Assembly: GCF_030867095.1 (NCBI RefSeq)
Contig: NC_081828.1
Span: 54,289,434-54,353,433 of the forward strand
Reading direction: 5' to 3'
DNA: 64,000 nucleotides
Origin: Alligator mississippiensis
Taxonomy: Eukaryota; Chordata; Crocodylia; Alligatoridae
Part shown: positions 1 to 10,648 of the stretch, one piece after another
How the letters are laid out: the number at the start of each line of letters is the position of its first letter
How positions within the stretch are numbered: the first letter of the stretch is position 1
The notes under the pieces: model-generated
The model's database searches: none
The model's input: the letters and a program-made list of their open reading frames with translations, nothing else
Told to the model about the DNA's origin: nothing
Program-made: the position numbers and the translations under genes

Positions 1-915
1 TAGCACAAGGCGTGCCCTGTTGCAACAGTTGTCCAGTCTGCCACTGAAGGAGTCCTGCTTTTATGTTCTTGTGGCAAATAGCTCCAATTTACTCTTGAAC
101 CAGAGGACAGTGTCCTTGCTTGTGCCTAGGACCCAAAGCACTTCCACACCTTCACAGAGGTCACTAGCCACTCCTCCTTTCAGGCCAAGCCTGTTAAATC
201 AGTGTGGCACTGGAGATCACCAGGATATAGAGGAAAGTCATCCCTTTGCTTAGCAGAAAAATACCCCACTGCAAACAGCTCCATCCTAAGTGCTACAACA
301 AACCAAAGAACAAGTGCAACCCCAGGTAGCAGTACTGTTTGTTCTTTTGCTGAATTCCCTGTCCTGAGGACTGAGCAAGCTGGGTTCTCCTAGCTCCCTT
401 GCTTTGGCAAAGTCTCTACCTTGTGCCTCCATTTGTCCATCTGTAGAATGGGGGTGCCCTGTACCCTGAGCCTGCAGCACCCAGGTGAGTCATGTGCATG
501 CTGCAGGGAGGTGCAGCTGCAAAGGGGCTCAACCTCATGCCCTGATGCTCAGCAAGCCTTTTGGGGTGAGTCTGACCACCCGGACAGCATCCAAACAGAC
601 AGACCCAAAAGCACTTAGGAGCACACATGACTTTAAACCTCAAAGGGACTTGCCTTAAGTCACTTGCAAGTCCTACCCCTGCTTGTATCCCATTCTCAGC
701 CTCATACGATGCTGCAACCGAGTGAGGGACAGGCCATGTCCCTGGCTGCAGCAGCAATGGCTGCAGCTGGCTGGGGCAGACAGCAGAGCAGGGGATGCCT
801 GGGAGTGGAAGGACACACTGTGAGGTGGGTGATAGAGCCAGAGTGCCTGGCCCTGAAAGATCTGCCCACAAGCCATTGCTCCCTGGGTACTTCCCGAGGG
901 TCCGTGGTTACTGAC
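1..915 (-). other. NCF2 intron 10 (partial), no exon found
   Basis: I looked for the PB1-domain exons (human 'VHYKYTVVMKTQPGLPY' region) on the minus strand here and saw none. It contains a MIR-like fragment near 390-462 and otherwise unremarkable sequence. Confidence 0.6.
390..462 (-). repeat. MIR-like SINE fragment
   Basis: The string 'tgcctccatttgtccatctg' followed by 'tagaatgggg' reads as the reverse of the MIR core 'ccccattttacagatgaggaaactgaggca'. It is old and diverged. Called by consensus memory. Confidence 0.6.
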
Positions 916-994
916 CTGGTGCTGCCTGTCTGGGTTTTTCTGGAGCATTGAAACTGGGTGGGTCAGGGATGTCGAGCTCTGGGGATTTTTCCTC
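916..994 (-). CDS. NCF2: NCF2 coding exon 10 (linker after SH3-A)
   Basis: It reads EEKSPELDIPDPPSFNAPEK then PRQAAP plus one base of glycine. The acceptor is CACACAG and the donor GTCAGT. It aligns with human [26 protein letters not shown] in length and spacing. This flexible proline-rich linker sits between SH3-A and the PB1 domain. It is the last exon I can find. The PB1 domain (p40phox binding) and C-terminal SH3 (p47phox binding) exons should lie left of position 1, so the gene is cut by the window edge and not broken. Confidence 0.92.
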
Positions 995-1270
995 CTGTGT
1001 GGGATGCAAAAGTAGTTAGTGTTACCATGACTGGTCAGAGGACACTTAGTAGGGGGAGCTCCAGGTAGCTGGGACTCCTCTGCTCTCCATGGGAGCTTCC
1101 CTGTTAGCACAAGAGATGCAGCTGCTGCTTTAGTGGGGCAGGAACAAAGTATCCAATTCCTGCTGAGAGATGCTGCTTGCAGGTATCCTAGTCCCCTGCT
1201 TGCAGTTGCACTAGTCCTCTGGAGTAAAATGGCTTCCTGCTGGAAAGTTGCCATTCCCCTTCCGTGATTT

Positions 1271-1284
1271 CCCCCCCCCCCCCC
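1271..1284 (-). repeat. G14 run next to NCF2 exon 9 donor
   Basis: Fourteen consecutive C on the plus strand, read as G in the NCF2 transcript, about 30 bases into the intron after the exon 9 donor. Confidence 0.95.
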
Positions 1285-1319
1285 ACCTGCAGCACTCCTA
1301 GTTTGCCAGACTGCCTTAC

Positions 1320-1382
1320 CCACTGGTGAGGTCTGTTCTGTAACTCCACCGCCTCAAGGTAGTTGTATGGAACGATCCCTTT
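1320..1382 (-). CDS. NCF2: NCF2 coding exon 9 (end of first SH3 domain)
   Basis: Twenty-one codons: KGIVPYNYLEAVELQNRPHQ then W. The acceptor is TTCCCAG and the donor GTAAGG (1314-1319). It supplies the SH3 'G-hyd-V/I-P-x-N-Y-L' ending, corresponding to human KGLVPCNYLEPVEL. It continues exon 8 in phase 0 (FNGK|KGIV). A 14-base G run on the coding strand (1271-1284) lies about 30 bases past the donor. Confidence 0.94.
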
Positions 1383-2041
1383 CTGGGAAGAGGAAAAACA
1401 GAGAAACTGGGGCGTGTTTATACATTCATGTCACAATGTGGTGACGGCTGTGCCAGAGAAGAGCAGGTCTACTTGGTCCAACCCCTGCCCTTACTCTGGG
1501 CATGACCCCATAGCCCTGCAGGGCAGTTGCTGCAGTTTTAAAAGTTTCTCTTGAGCCTTGAGACCTCTTTCAATTCAAGCTGGTGTCTGAACAGCCTCCC
1601 AGGCTCTGGTTACGTTGTCTCAGCAGGGGAGGAATGTTTCTTTGTTCCTTGACCCAAAGCTAAGCACAGGGAGGCACCCCTGCATGGTGTATGCTCCTCT
1701 CTGATCAGACTGATGAGTTAGGAAGGTCGTGTGCACTGACGTGACTCCGGGGTGAATACATGCGGGGCTCAGATGCTGGCTGATGGGAAGTAACGGAATG
1801 ACAGGGGGTGTTGTTTAAAGAACTCCCCTACTGGTCTAAGGCACCCTCAGAAACATCTGCATTCACAGCACTCCTCAGCCCAACTGTGTTGGTAACAAGA
1901 TCTCAGTGATGTGGGTCAACTCCAGTGCTTCAGCCAGAACAGAACAAAACATGAAGCAACCCAACAAGCCAGACTGCCCAGGCCCTCATAAACACTACCA
2001 TTGGCCTTGTAGGTCCCTTGTGTTGGATACTCTGCAAGTAC

Positions 2042-2183
2042 CTTCCCGTTGAACATAACAGTGGCCCAGTTGTCAATTCCCCTGTTCAGGACAAAGACGA
2101 TGTTCCCTGGAAGGACTGCCAGTTCCTCAGAAGTCTCGGGTGTGAACTCGAACAGGACTCTGTGAGGTTCTCCTTCCAAAGCC
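2042..2183 (-). CDS. NCF2: NCF2 coding exon 8 (first SH3 domain)
   Basis: Residues 238-285 read (R)[47 protein letters not shown]. The acceptor is CATGCAG and the donor GTACTT. This is most of SH3-A: RVLFEF stands for the usual ALYDY, and DNWATV carries the conserved tryptophan. Human differs at only a minority of positions ([20 protein letters not shown]). Reading past the donor gives a non-homologous tail and a stop, so the GT at 2040-2041 is taken as the true exon end. Confidence 0.96.
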
Positions 2184-2487
2184 CTGCATGGGAAAGTGAT
2201 GGCTCAGTCACTTAGAGCTGGGGTGGAAGCCCATCCCCTTTCCATCATAGCAAAGTGCAATTCTTGGGTGTCTCACTTTCCTGGTCCCTTCCCCTGCCCT
2301 TACTCTCACTGGGTAAAAACAATACCTTAATCAACCCCTCTCTGCTCACGCTTGTGGACTCAATGGGAAGAGACTGAGCTGGAGCTTGTTGGGATGCACC
2401 CCTCATCATTTAAGCATCTGCCTCGTGCATCATCCCTGTGCATAATTAGCACTCTTCAGCCACAGACTACAAAGAAGGGTAAGTGAG

Positions 2488-2660
2488 ACGTAACCTCGCC
2501 TCCCTTTTACAGGTAGGGAAACCAAAGCACAGGGATAAAGTGATTTGTCCAAAATCATCTAAGCAGGAGTAGTGGCAGGGATGAGAAGAGAAGCCAGGAC
2601 TCCAGACTCCCAGTTCAGTGCCCTGTCCATTACAAGATGCTGTGTCCCAAAAGCAAGACT
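2488..2660 (+). repeat. MIR-like SINE in NCF2 intron 7/8 region
   Basis: It contains in order 'cccttttacaggtagggaaa', 'caaagcacagggataaagtg', 'atttgtccaaaatcatctaa' and 'gtggcagggatgagaag', then 'ccaggactccagactcccag' and 'ccctgtccattacaagatgctg'. This is the MIR order: polar core, 'gtgacttgcccaaggtcac', 'agtggcagagccgggattcga', then the 'ccac..ctat' tail. Confidence 0.8.
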
Positions 2661-3569
2661 GGACAGAGATTCAACTGAAGTATGGTGGAAGCAGTGAAAC
2701 ACCGTGTGTGACTTGCAAAGGGAGCATGTGTGAGCTGAAGTCAGCGAGGGAAATAAATATGGACTCATTACTATGCCCCTTTTCCATGGTGCTTTAGCTA
2801 GGGAATGATGTGTTGGGTCAGCCCCCTCAGGTGTTAGGCTGCAGAACTGTGTAGAGTTGCTATTACTGAGGCATGGAAGTTGCTAACAGACAAACAAAAA
2901 TGTGGAATTTGTGCTTCTGTATGGGTATGAAACATGTTGCATTTGTTCTGAGATCAGTTGTGTCTCTGCTTGTCCTGGAACAGAAAAGTCAAGGGATTGT
3001 GTGTACACACATCACCCTTCCAACTGGGGTTTAGCTAGCATCTGAACGCAATGTCACTTTTCTGCCATTGATCCAATTATGCAATTCTGGGACATCTATT
3101 TAGACAGGGTCCATCCTGAGACAATGGAAATGAATGTCTATTTAATCACAATTTGTCCCAGGAGAAAATGTATTTTCCCACAATAAATGCAACTCTGGTC
3201 TATAACCCAAGTGACTCAATTTGCTCCTAGGGGACTCCCTGCATGCAAGTACATGCTCTCCTCAAATCCTTCTGTCATTCCTTCAGCCTGCAGCTTATAG
3301 ATATGTTCACACAAGGCAGGAATATGGATTTTAGATCTATGCAAGTCTGCTGTTCTTATTCCTGTTGATACCATTTTGAATACAACCAAGGCCATTCTAG
3401 GGTAGATCAAAATCTAAATGTAGCTTGAACTGAGGGTGGGGGCCGTAACAGCGCAGACCTGGTACTTGGGAGAGGGACAACAAACATTAATACTGTTTTC
3501 CATATCTACAAAACCAACCCTCTGCAACTCTTGCATGCACCAGTGCCTTCCAGTCTCCCACAGAAGAAG

Positions 3570-3700
3570 CAGCATTATAACCGTTTTACAGATGGATGTA
3601 AAGAGGGGGAATATTGACTTACTTGAGGTCTGTATAGCTAGTCAGTGGCAGGGATGGGAAGAACTCAGCAGTCCTGATTCCCTGTTAAAGCCATCGCTTC
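3570..3700 (+). repeat. MIR-like SINE
   Basis: 'ataaccgttttacagatgga', 'ttgacttacttgaggtctgt', 'agctagtcagtggcagggatgg' in two parts, and 'cctgattccctgttaaagcc' follow the MIR consensus order. It lies in the same intron as the copy at 2488-2660. Confidence 0.75.
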
Positions 3701-3925
3701 ACATTTGGGTAGTAACACTAAGTCATAAGATTGTCATTCTCTTGGTTTAGGAAGCCACTGGATCCTTAAGATGGAATCCATAGAGCAGCTGTCTATTTTA
3801 CTGAGATCCAGTTTGGGCATCGTGGCCTGGCCCAAATCACCCTCCTGCCCTCAAATGCACTCTCGATTTCTCTGGCTGTGAGCCTGCAGCTACTGTTCCC
3901 TAGTAGCGCCCTTCCCCTCTCCTAG

Positions 3926-4098
3926 CCCCAGTGCTGTTTTCAGAATGGGAGGGGGGGGAAACAGAGAGGAGGGAGCTCATTCTGGGAGCTTCAGGGAGGC
4001 TCCAATCTACCTGTTCCAGCACTGGCTGAGAAAACCCTAGACCGAACTCCCTCTGCTCCCTTTTCCCCCCTCCCATTCTCAAAAGAGCACTGGGTCTG
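3926..4098. repeat. Imperfect inverted repeat in NCF2 intron 7
   Basis: The left arm (about 3926-3982), 'cccagtgctgttttcagaat' then 'gggaggggggggaaacagag', is repeated in reverse complement at about 4046-4098 ('cccctcccattctcaaaaga', 'gcactgggt'). Arms are about 55 bases with a roughly 60-base loop. It could fold into a long hairpin in the NCF2 pre-mRNA. Confidence 0.8.
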
Positions 4099-4448
4099 GG
4101 AAGTAGTGTAGACACAAGTTACTGAAGCCACTCCATTTTGGAGCACCTTCATCTGAATCCTCATGCAATGATTTTTGTAGGATTGGGCCCTTTTAAAGAG
4201 CTCTACAGCTGTGCACTTGTGTTTGGTCATGGTTGTAGAGTGCTTTCAGGGGCCAGATCAGGTGAAAAGTGTAACTTCTGTCAGTGCCTTGTGATTGTGA
4301 TTTAAAACCAGAGCCTTTAGCTCACATATCTGCTGCTTATGGCATTTCTCTAGCCCTACTGCTAGCCTGTTTGTTGCAGTGCTAGGCTTAAGCTAGTCTC
4401 TATGTCTTTACATGTTGTTTTTTATCTCCTGGTTTTCATGTTGCTTAC

Positions 4449-4492
4449 CTGAGGATTTCTGGTGTCTTTGGTCGGGGTGGAGGATCTAAAGC
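4449..4492 (-). CDS. NCF2: NCF2 coding exon 7 (proline-rich linker)
   Basis: A 44-base micro-exon, GCT TTA GAT CCT and on, giving ALDPPPRPKTPEIL plus two bases of an arginine codon (residues 224-238). The acceptor is TTGCAG and the donor GTAAGC (4443-4448). It matches human AAEPPPRPKTPEIFR, the linker before SH3-A. The phase-2 end joins exactly to the phase of the next exon, which supports both boundaries. Confidence 0.94.
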
Positions 4493-5084
4493 CTGCAAGC
4501 AAACAAACCAAATCCTACATAAACCTACTTGGTTCACACCCTCCACAGAGGAATCCCTCAGGCCTTCAACGTTTCTGAAGCCCTTCTCCAGCCAGTTTTT
4601 TTTTTTCTCCCACTAATTATTTTTTCAACTGAGGTGATTTCAAAGCTCCAAGAGGCTAGCAATGTTAAACTGGGCCCCAGTATTCACTCCCAAGGTGGTG
4701 TCTTAGCAACTTCTTACCATTCTGTGAATTGCCTGCTTATACTTACTACGGGGTTAATTTTGGCACACACCTGGAAGATAACATGACCCCGTGATTACCA
4801 CACTTCCTTGACAGCCTCTTGAGGAGCTGTAATGAAAGCCTTTTGGGTGGCTTAAGGACCAGAATAGATCTTAATTTCTCAATAAGAACAAATGACAAAA
4901 GTCTCAGAGTCAGAAAACTGTGACTAGCAGAAGAGAGAGAGGAAAAAATAAAATAAAAAGAGAATTACACTAATCATATGAGAATTTCAGTAAGTTTTAC
5001 TGAAAGCCATCCATGCCCATATCTCTTCCCTTACTCACTATAGTGCTGAACGGGCTACCACGTTTCCAGCCAATATTTACTCAC

Positions 5085-5144
5085 CTGTGGCTGAAGTGGT
5101 GCAAACCCTGAAAAATTATCCTTGTCGACCACGGATGCCACAAC
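5085..5144 (-). CDS. NCF2: NCF2 coding exon 6 (activation domain, V204)
   Basis: A 60-base exon of 20 codons, residues 204-223: VVASVVDKDNFSGFAPLQPQ. The acceptor is CTCCAG and the donor GTGAGT. The first codon is V204, the residue shown in human p67phox to be critical for oxidase activation. Only two conservative differences from human are visible (Q to K and S to N at the centre). Such a short exon escapes length-filtered open-frame searches; it was found by translating between consensus splice sites. Confidence 0.95.
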
Positions 5145-6308
5145 CTGGAGCCAAAGAAGGACATTTAGTTAGTTACGTGGTTATTATTGGCTTTTCCTCA
5201 GCTTTAATTCCTGCTCATATCCTGCTAATTCCTATTAATATCATTCTCTTGCTTGCTGCTTGCTCTGATCCAAGCAAGTCATGTCCAAGACTCCATAGAT
5301 TTGGAAACTCCTAGCTACCTGCCTGCGTTTCAATACGTTCTTGTCTTTGCAGGCAGTTTGTTGCTCAAGTGTTCCTAGCACTGAGGAACATCCAGGTGCT
5401 AGGAACTGCTGTGACTTCAGGCTAAATGCTTTGCCAACCATACTCTAGTTCAGTAGGGTACCTAAACCCATCCCAAAACTGAAATCGGCTTTCAGCTCTC
5501 ACTGTTAACACCTTCCAGGGGATCCTGACAAGTTAACATTAATTTATATCATTAATTTGTAATGCTCAAAGGAATTACATTTCTAAATCCCTTTCAATGT
5601 TATTGGAGCACCTCAATAGCCCTTAGGCTTCTTTGAAAATCCCAGCCTTTAAAAAGTCTCTCTCCATGTTGCTGACCGCCCCTTGGAATATTTGATCTGC
5701 TGGGGTGATGCCTGTCTGATCCACTCTGCACGTCTGCCACTGCTGCTTTGTTTTTCTGTTTCTATTTTTCTCTGTCTCATGAACCATAATATTTGGCTTT
5801 CACCAAGTAAAAGAAAATGCTTCTTTTATTATTAATGTATTGACCCCTGTCCCAGTTCAGCTGTGGCATGGCCTTTGTGGAGTTTGTTTAGGGGCGTTTG
5901 ATCAAGAAAACTTGGAAATTCTCAAACCAAAAGCATGCATCATATTTGACTGGCATGTGCTTCCAGAAGCATTTCTGAATCAGCTGTGGTGGATCAGTTC
6001 CAGCGAAATGCTAAATGACTATTTCCTTGTGTCCAGCTAAGGGCTGAGAGAATCAGGGGTAGGAGGGGGAATCATCCTGCAAACAGGTGCATGCAGCTTC
6101 TAAATTCTGCCACAGAGTTTTACCTCTCAGTTTCCTCCCTCAACATCTGCCTCAGCTTCTTGGGGCAAAAAGTGTCTGCCACTGTATCCTGCTCATGCTC
6201 TCAGCACTCAATGCAAAATGAATAACGGTGATGATTTCCTGGGCAGAGACCACCCCATTGTCCTCCTCTCATATTTGGCTTGAAAGCAGTATGTGAACTT
6301 TTTCCTAC

Positions 6309-6416
6309 CGTAGCTTTCCCCAGGTAATCTTTCTTCTCCAGCTGAGCCACTTGCTTCTCATTTGGCCTAAACAGCTTCCCCAGGGGGATCACCACTGGCT
6401 CAAATACATTTTGCTT
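6309..6416 (-). CDS. NCF2: NCF2 coding exon 5 (start of activation domain)
   Basis: Thirty-six codons, residues 168-203: [20 protein letters not shown], then [16 protein letters not shown]. The acceptor is CTACAG and the donor GTAGGA. The segment KKDYLGKAT enters the activation domain (about residues 199-210 in human), which controls electron flow in gp91phox. It is very close to human '[20 protein letters not shown]'. Phase 0 at both ends. Confidence 0.96.
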
Positions 6417-6719
6417 CTGTAGCATACAGAAATCATAGGGACATGTTGAAAGTACAGACACTTCCAGCATTGCCCACCTTCTAGCTCTGCATGTAGCTCC
6501 CTCTGGGTGAATTTGGCCCATGTGCTACACAGCTTCAGTCCTAGCCCTCCCAAAAACCCTTCATTCACATTTTCCCCATATGCTGCAAAACCCATGTTCG
6601 TATATCAAGCCACAGCTCTTGGCTGTTTTTGTAAAGCTTCTGATACAGGATAGTTCCCCTTCTTTATAGACTTCAGTCTCTTTTATCCCTATAAGCCCCT
6701 GGCTTTTTCAGTGGCAGCC

Positions 6720-7104
6720 AAGATGGCCATCGAGGTACCTCAAGGATAGAGGAGAGTTGAATTTAGTGCAACTGTCCCCACCACCATGAATGTTGCATGC
6801 CTCCCGAGGCTGGGGGTGGGGGGGCGTAGCAAGCTCCCGCAGGCAGTAGTCGCAGTGTTGGCAGCAGGGGCATAGTGGCGTTGAGCGAGGAGCTCCCACA
6901 GGCAGCCACAGTAGTGTCAGCGGTGGGGGCAGGCCGAGCAGGGAGCTCCCGCATGTGGCCGCAGTGGTGTCAGTGGCTCGGGGGAGGGGAGGGTGCTGGG
7001 TGGTGAAAAATAGAGGACATAAAGGCGTCCAGTTTCATATCAATAGAGGACAAAGGACCAGAAAACTGGACTGTCCTCTATAAAACTGGACTAATGGCCA
7101 CCTT
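6720..7104. mobile_element. 385-bp DNA transposon-like insertion, 10-bp direct repeats
   Basis: Exact 10-base direct repeats AGTGGCAGCC flank it (6710-6719 and 7105-7114). Inside them the ends are inverted: AAGATGGCCAT at the left and ATGGCCACCTT at the right. The interior holds two to three GC-rich tandem units beginning 'gagctcccgcaggcag' (about 6829-6985), then 'tagaggacaaaggaccagaa' and a matching 'actgtcctctataaaactgg'. It sits in NCF2 intron 4. A related GC-rich interior recurs at 22990-23290. The superfamily is not certain; a 10-base duplication is longer than the 8 bases usual for hAT. Confidence 0.75.
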
Positions 7105-7151
7105 AGTGGCAGCCCAGGAAGGAATCAACACGTGGAGAAATTATTCTTTAC

Positions 7152-7286
7152 CAAAATGGCTTGCATAGCCTTATCAATCTTGTTGTGTCGAGGCTCGCTC
7201 TTCAAGCTCGTTGCCAAGATGAGGTGCTCTTCTGCTTTTTTCCAGTCCTCCAGTTTGGCATAGACCAGAGCTATGTTGTATAACAC
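7152..7286 (-). CDS. NCF2: NCF2 coding exon 4 (TPR domain)
   Basis: Forty-five codons, residues 123-167: [40 protein letters not shown], then MQAIL. The acceptor is TTTTGCAG and the donor GTAAAG (7146-7151). It matches the last TPR repeat of p67phox, with the family's SEPRHxKIDKAM stretch. The start of a 385-bp transposon-like insertion (6720-7104) lies only about 48 bases inside the following intron, the closest mobile insertion to any exon of this gene. Confidence 0.96.
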
Positions 7287-8610
7287 CTGCAAAAAGGAAA
7301 TTTGTTAAGAAAAACAAAGGCTCAATGAATGGAGGTTCTCAAGTGAACCAGCCTCTAATGAGGAGTGCCTTAAGCTACTGTCCCTAAAAGCAGTAGAGAA
7401 CTCAGAGCCGAGAGAGCCCCATGTGCTGCCAGTGCTACCTGCTGTTTGAAGATACTCCAAGGGCTTTGTTGAGTCTTATTTTCCTAGAGAAATCTTCTAG
7501 AAAGCTCCACCTGGAGGCAATGAGGTGATGTTTGTTAATACAGGGTGAGGGGAAGCTAGGCAGGACTAGCTTCCCGTTCCAAAGATTCCTAGTCTCTGCT
7601 TGCCTCCTCTCATAAATCAATCACTTGCTTTTTTGTGAGGACATGAAATCTGTCATGCTTGCTATCAACTCACTTTCCTTCTTATTGGGTTTGGGTACAA
7701 AGAAACACCAGCTAATTAATTAGCTCTAAAGTTACTAGTCCTAGGGACCAGCCTCTAATTTCTTCCATGCGAGCTCTGAAGGCTGAATGTTGGCTTGTCA
7801 CTCATATATGAGGTCAGGGTGCAGTGGTGCACCCACTCCTTGATTCCTGGCCCACCCAAATTTTAAAGCCAACTGCCTGGCAGGTGCAGTAGCAATGAGG
7901 GAGTCAACTGACTTCATGGCTCCTTGTAAACTGCCTGATTCCTTCTATAGTCTTGATTCTGCCTGTTTCTCCTTTTTAAGTCTCGATGTTCCACTAATCA
8001 AGCTACCCTTTCTTCTGTAGTTCTACTGTCTGTTAGCTGTTTTTAACTCTATCTAAAAACACTAACTCAGCTGTAGAAATGTTAACTCGGGTGAACGTTT
8101 ATTCAGCTGTATAAGCAACTTTCAGTGAAGTACTGGATGCATTATCAGGATTCTCAAGAAGGCTAGATTTTGTTTTATGAATCTGAAAAAATATACATTT
8201 TATTCTAATAGCTAATGTTGCAGGACTAATGCAACAATATCTTTGGATTATTTTGGCCAAGTTTGTTGTGTTGTTTTTTTTATACAAAGTACATGATATA
8301 TAGCAAATTAATGCATGTTGCAGTTAAGTTATATTTGGTTTTGCTTTGATCTTAAATGGAATAATATAGCCCTTAGGCCCTTAGCATATTAGTAAAGTCT
8401 CTAGTTTCTTTTTAACTGGAGAAATATGTGTTGCGTTATATTTGATGTATCACCTCCCACCTTTTTCTCTTCCTATATGGAGGCCTCATGTCTGAGTTAC
8501 ACCCACTGGCTGTGTGGCATTGGATTGCAATATATCTTCACCACTTAACTTGTTCTGCTTCATGGATAGCCTTGCTTGTTTCAGTGTCACATTTCCCGTA
8601 TGCTCCTTAC

Positions 8611-8719
8611 CTCACAAGCAAACAGCCTGAACTGCAGCCCCAGGATCTTATAGTCTATCAGCAGGTTCCCTCGCAGCTGAGCCAGTGCTTCTTTAAAGTC
8701 TTCGACTGCTGAATCATAG
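8611..8719 (-). CDS. NCF2: NCF2 coding exon 3 (Rac-binding TPR insertion)
   Basis: It reads [20 protein letters not shown] then [16 protein letters not shown], residues 87-122, after the split codon for residue 86. The acceptor is TTTACAG and the donor GTAAGG (8605-8610). It holds the Rac contact residues known from human p67phox at the same numbering: R102, N104 and D108 ('LRGNLLID'). The Rac-GTP binding face therefore looks intact. The exon ends in phase 0. Confidence 0.96.
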
Positions 8720-9382
8720 CTGTAAAGCAAAGTTAATAATCTGTCAGGGTCCACCAAGAAAAGGGCAGGGCCTTTTGCTGGCTGGGCTGCCTGGTGCCTT
8801 TCAAGAATGCAGTCTTGTTCTCATCCTGAGTCACTTGGCCAGCTAATGACATGCCAGTAGCCTTTTACCACAGCCCAAGCCCTTCATCCTGAGTCATTCT
8901 TGGGAGAAAAGAGGCTGTCCAGATCTAGGCAATTGTGTTCTGACTCTTCATTGGCCAATTGTGCTTGCCAGTCTCAAGGCTTTTGAGTCTGTTACCTGCA
9001 TCTGCTTTAGACCCAAAGCTGTGACCAGTGTTAATATTATTGTGTATCATTTATATTCTGGTTGTGCCCCATCACATTAGGTGCTGTGTACACTCCCTTT
9101 TGTAAAGGTTTCTTATATAGGATTTAGCTAATCCTCTCATTGCTTTTAAACACACACTGGGAAATTTCCGAGGCTCCCAAGAATAGTCTTCATCCGTAGG
9201 TTGGGACCACTGCTAAGCATGAGATAGTATTTACCTTGTTAGGTGCGTTCTGGCTCCAGTTACCTCTGCAGCATTCCAGCATGACTGACTTGTCAAAAGG
9301 CTTCTCTGCCAGTCAGGGAAACAAAGTTTGACTTTTACACACCCACCCACCTCACTTCCATTAGGGAGTTTCCAATACTTAC

Positions 9383-9465
9383 TTTTCTCTCTTGTAAAAT
9401 ACTGTTCCTCTCTGGAAATAGGCCACAGCCAAGTGCTTGTCACAGTTAATACTCCTGGCAAATGC
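9383..9465 (-). CDS. NCF2: NCF2 coding exon 2 (TPR domain)
   Basis: It reads [20 protein letters not shown] then TVFYKRE, 27 codons plus two bases. The acceptor is CTGCAG and the donor GTAAGT (9377-9382). It continues the TPR array of p67phox (residues 59-86). Glycine 78, a position mutated in some human chronic granulomatous disease patients, is kept. The split codon AA|C gives asparagine at residue 86, where human has lysine. The open frame with consensus splice ends and near-identity to human '[17 protein letters not shown]' makes the call secure. Confidence 0.96.
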
Positions 9466-10297
9466 CTGCAGGGGATAGGAGATGATTCATACATGAAACC
9501 TATTCCCCAGAGAGAAGTTGCAAAGGGAGACCTGGATACGGAGTATAGGGATGGGGAGAAGGCAGCAGCTGCAGCTGCGGCTAGTGCTGCGGTAGAGGGG
9601 AGAGTGGAACAGAACCTGGCATGTGCGGTGCTTGCCTTTGACTGGTAGGAGGCATGAAACCAGCATCTCAGGAGAAGGGATGAAATGAAGGATGAAATGG
9701 AAAGGGAAATGTGGAGAGAAGGAAAAGGATTGTACCTCCTCTTTCCACCCTTCAGCTTTGGCTCTTGTGTTTCACCTGGCCAGAGGCCCATAAATTAAAT
9801 ACCCCCCCACTTCCCCCGCCCAGCACTGAGCAGCAAGAATTAAATGAAGTATGTGACCTATTGTGCTGTAACTGTCTCTTCATCCTGCTCAGGACAGGTC
9901 TATCAATTGCTGGGCCATCCTCCCTAATAGACCATTAGTCACTATGTGGCTGCCTGTTGGTGTGAACCGCCAGGTTGGCAAATACTCCATGTGGCATCAT
10001 CTGGTTGGCTGAGCAGTGGCTGAGCTGCAGCACGGAGGAGTTCTTCCCCTTGCACCCAGCCAGGCCAGCTTGCCAGCTACCTGACAGGTTTGTGCCGAGT
10101 GCCCTTCAGCCTGTCAGGCACAGATGTGTCTGACCTGCGAGTCAGGCTGTCAGTCATTTCATCATCAGTCTACTTCTGTCAGTCCTCTCACTTGTCAGTG
10201 GGCCCTTCAGTCTATCTGGCAGGGCTGGGTGTGCCGCTAAGTCGGATTTGAATGTAGAAGAGGCAGGGGCAGGAGGAATCGAGATGCTCTTACTCAC

Positions 10298-10471
10298 CTG
10301 CTCTGCCTCAGCCAAGTTCCCCAGGATCAGATGGATGGAGCCAATGTTAAAGCAGAGTTTGGAGGAGGGGTTCTGAACTGAAGTGAAGGCCTCCAGCGCT
10401 GCTCTCCAGTCCTTCTGATCGGCAGCACGTACCCCGTCATGCCATAGCTGGATCGTCTCAGCCAGAGACAT
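10298..10471 (-). CDS. NCF2: NCF2 (p67phox) coding exon 1, start codon
   Basis: Neutrophil cytosolic factor 2 binds Rac-GTP and p47phox and switches on the gp91phox/p22phox NADPH oxidase of phagocytes. This exon reads 58 codons from ATG (10471-10469): [20 protein letters not shown], then a DWRAALEAF stretch, [19 protein letters not shown] and a GTGAGT donor (10292-10297). The length equals the human first coding block exactly (58 residues), which fixes the start. It forms the first TPR helices at the N terminus. Nine further exons follow on the same strand in consistent phase. Identity to human is roughly 60 percent by eye. The assignment rests on family memory plus ten collinear exons and is secure. 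Confidence 0.97.
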
Positions 10472-10560
10472 GGTTCCTCAGGAGCCTTCAGTGGGGTATC
10501 TGGTAGTGCGATGGCAGGTCTCCCCACAACTTGGAGTGGCTTTTCCTTACTCTGGGCCCT

Positions 10561-10571
10561 CTTTCCTCTGC
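10561..10571 (-). promoter_or_regulatory. Candidate PU.1/ETS site upstream of NCF2
   Basis: On the minus strand this reads GCAGAGGAAAG, a GAGGAA ETS core about 95 bases upstream of the NCF2 ATG. Human NCF2 is known to depend on PU.1, so the position is plausible. Motif match only. Confidence 0.35.
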
Positions 10572-10648
10572 ACTGCAGCTCGGCCAGTGCACTTCTACTT
10601 GTACTTCTGTATTCCCTCCAGCACCCACACAGTGTTCAATGTCGCAAA

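Noticed and set aside
416-1323. Minus-strand frames of 151 and 216 codons
   Set aside because: They do not match NCF2 in any part outside exon 10, and the frame of exon 10 differs from them where homology is clear.
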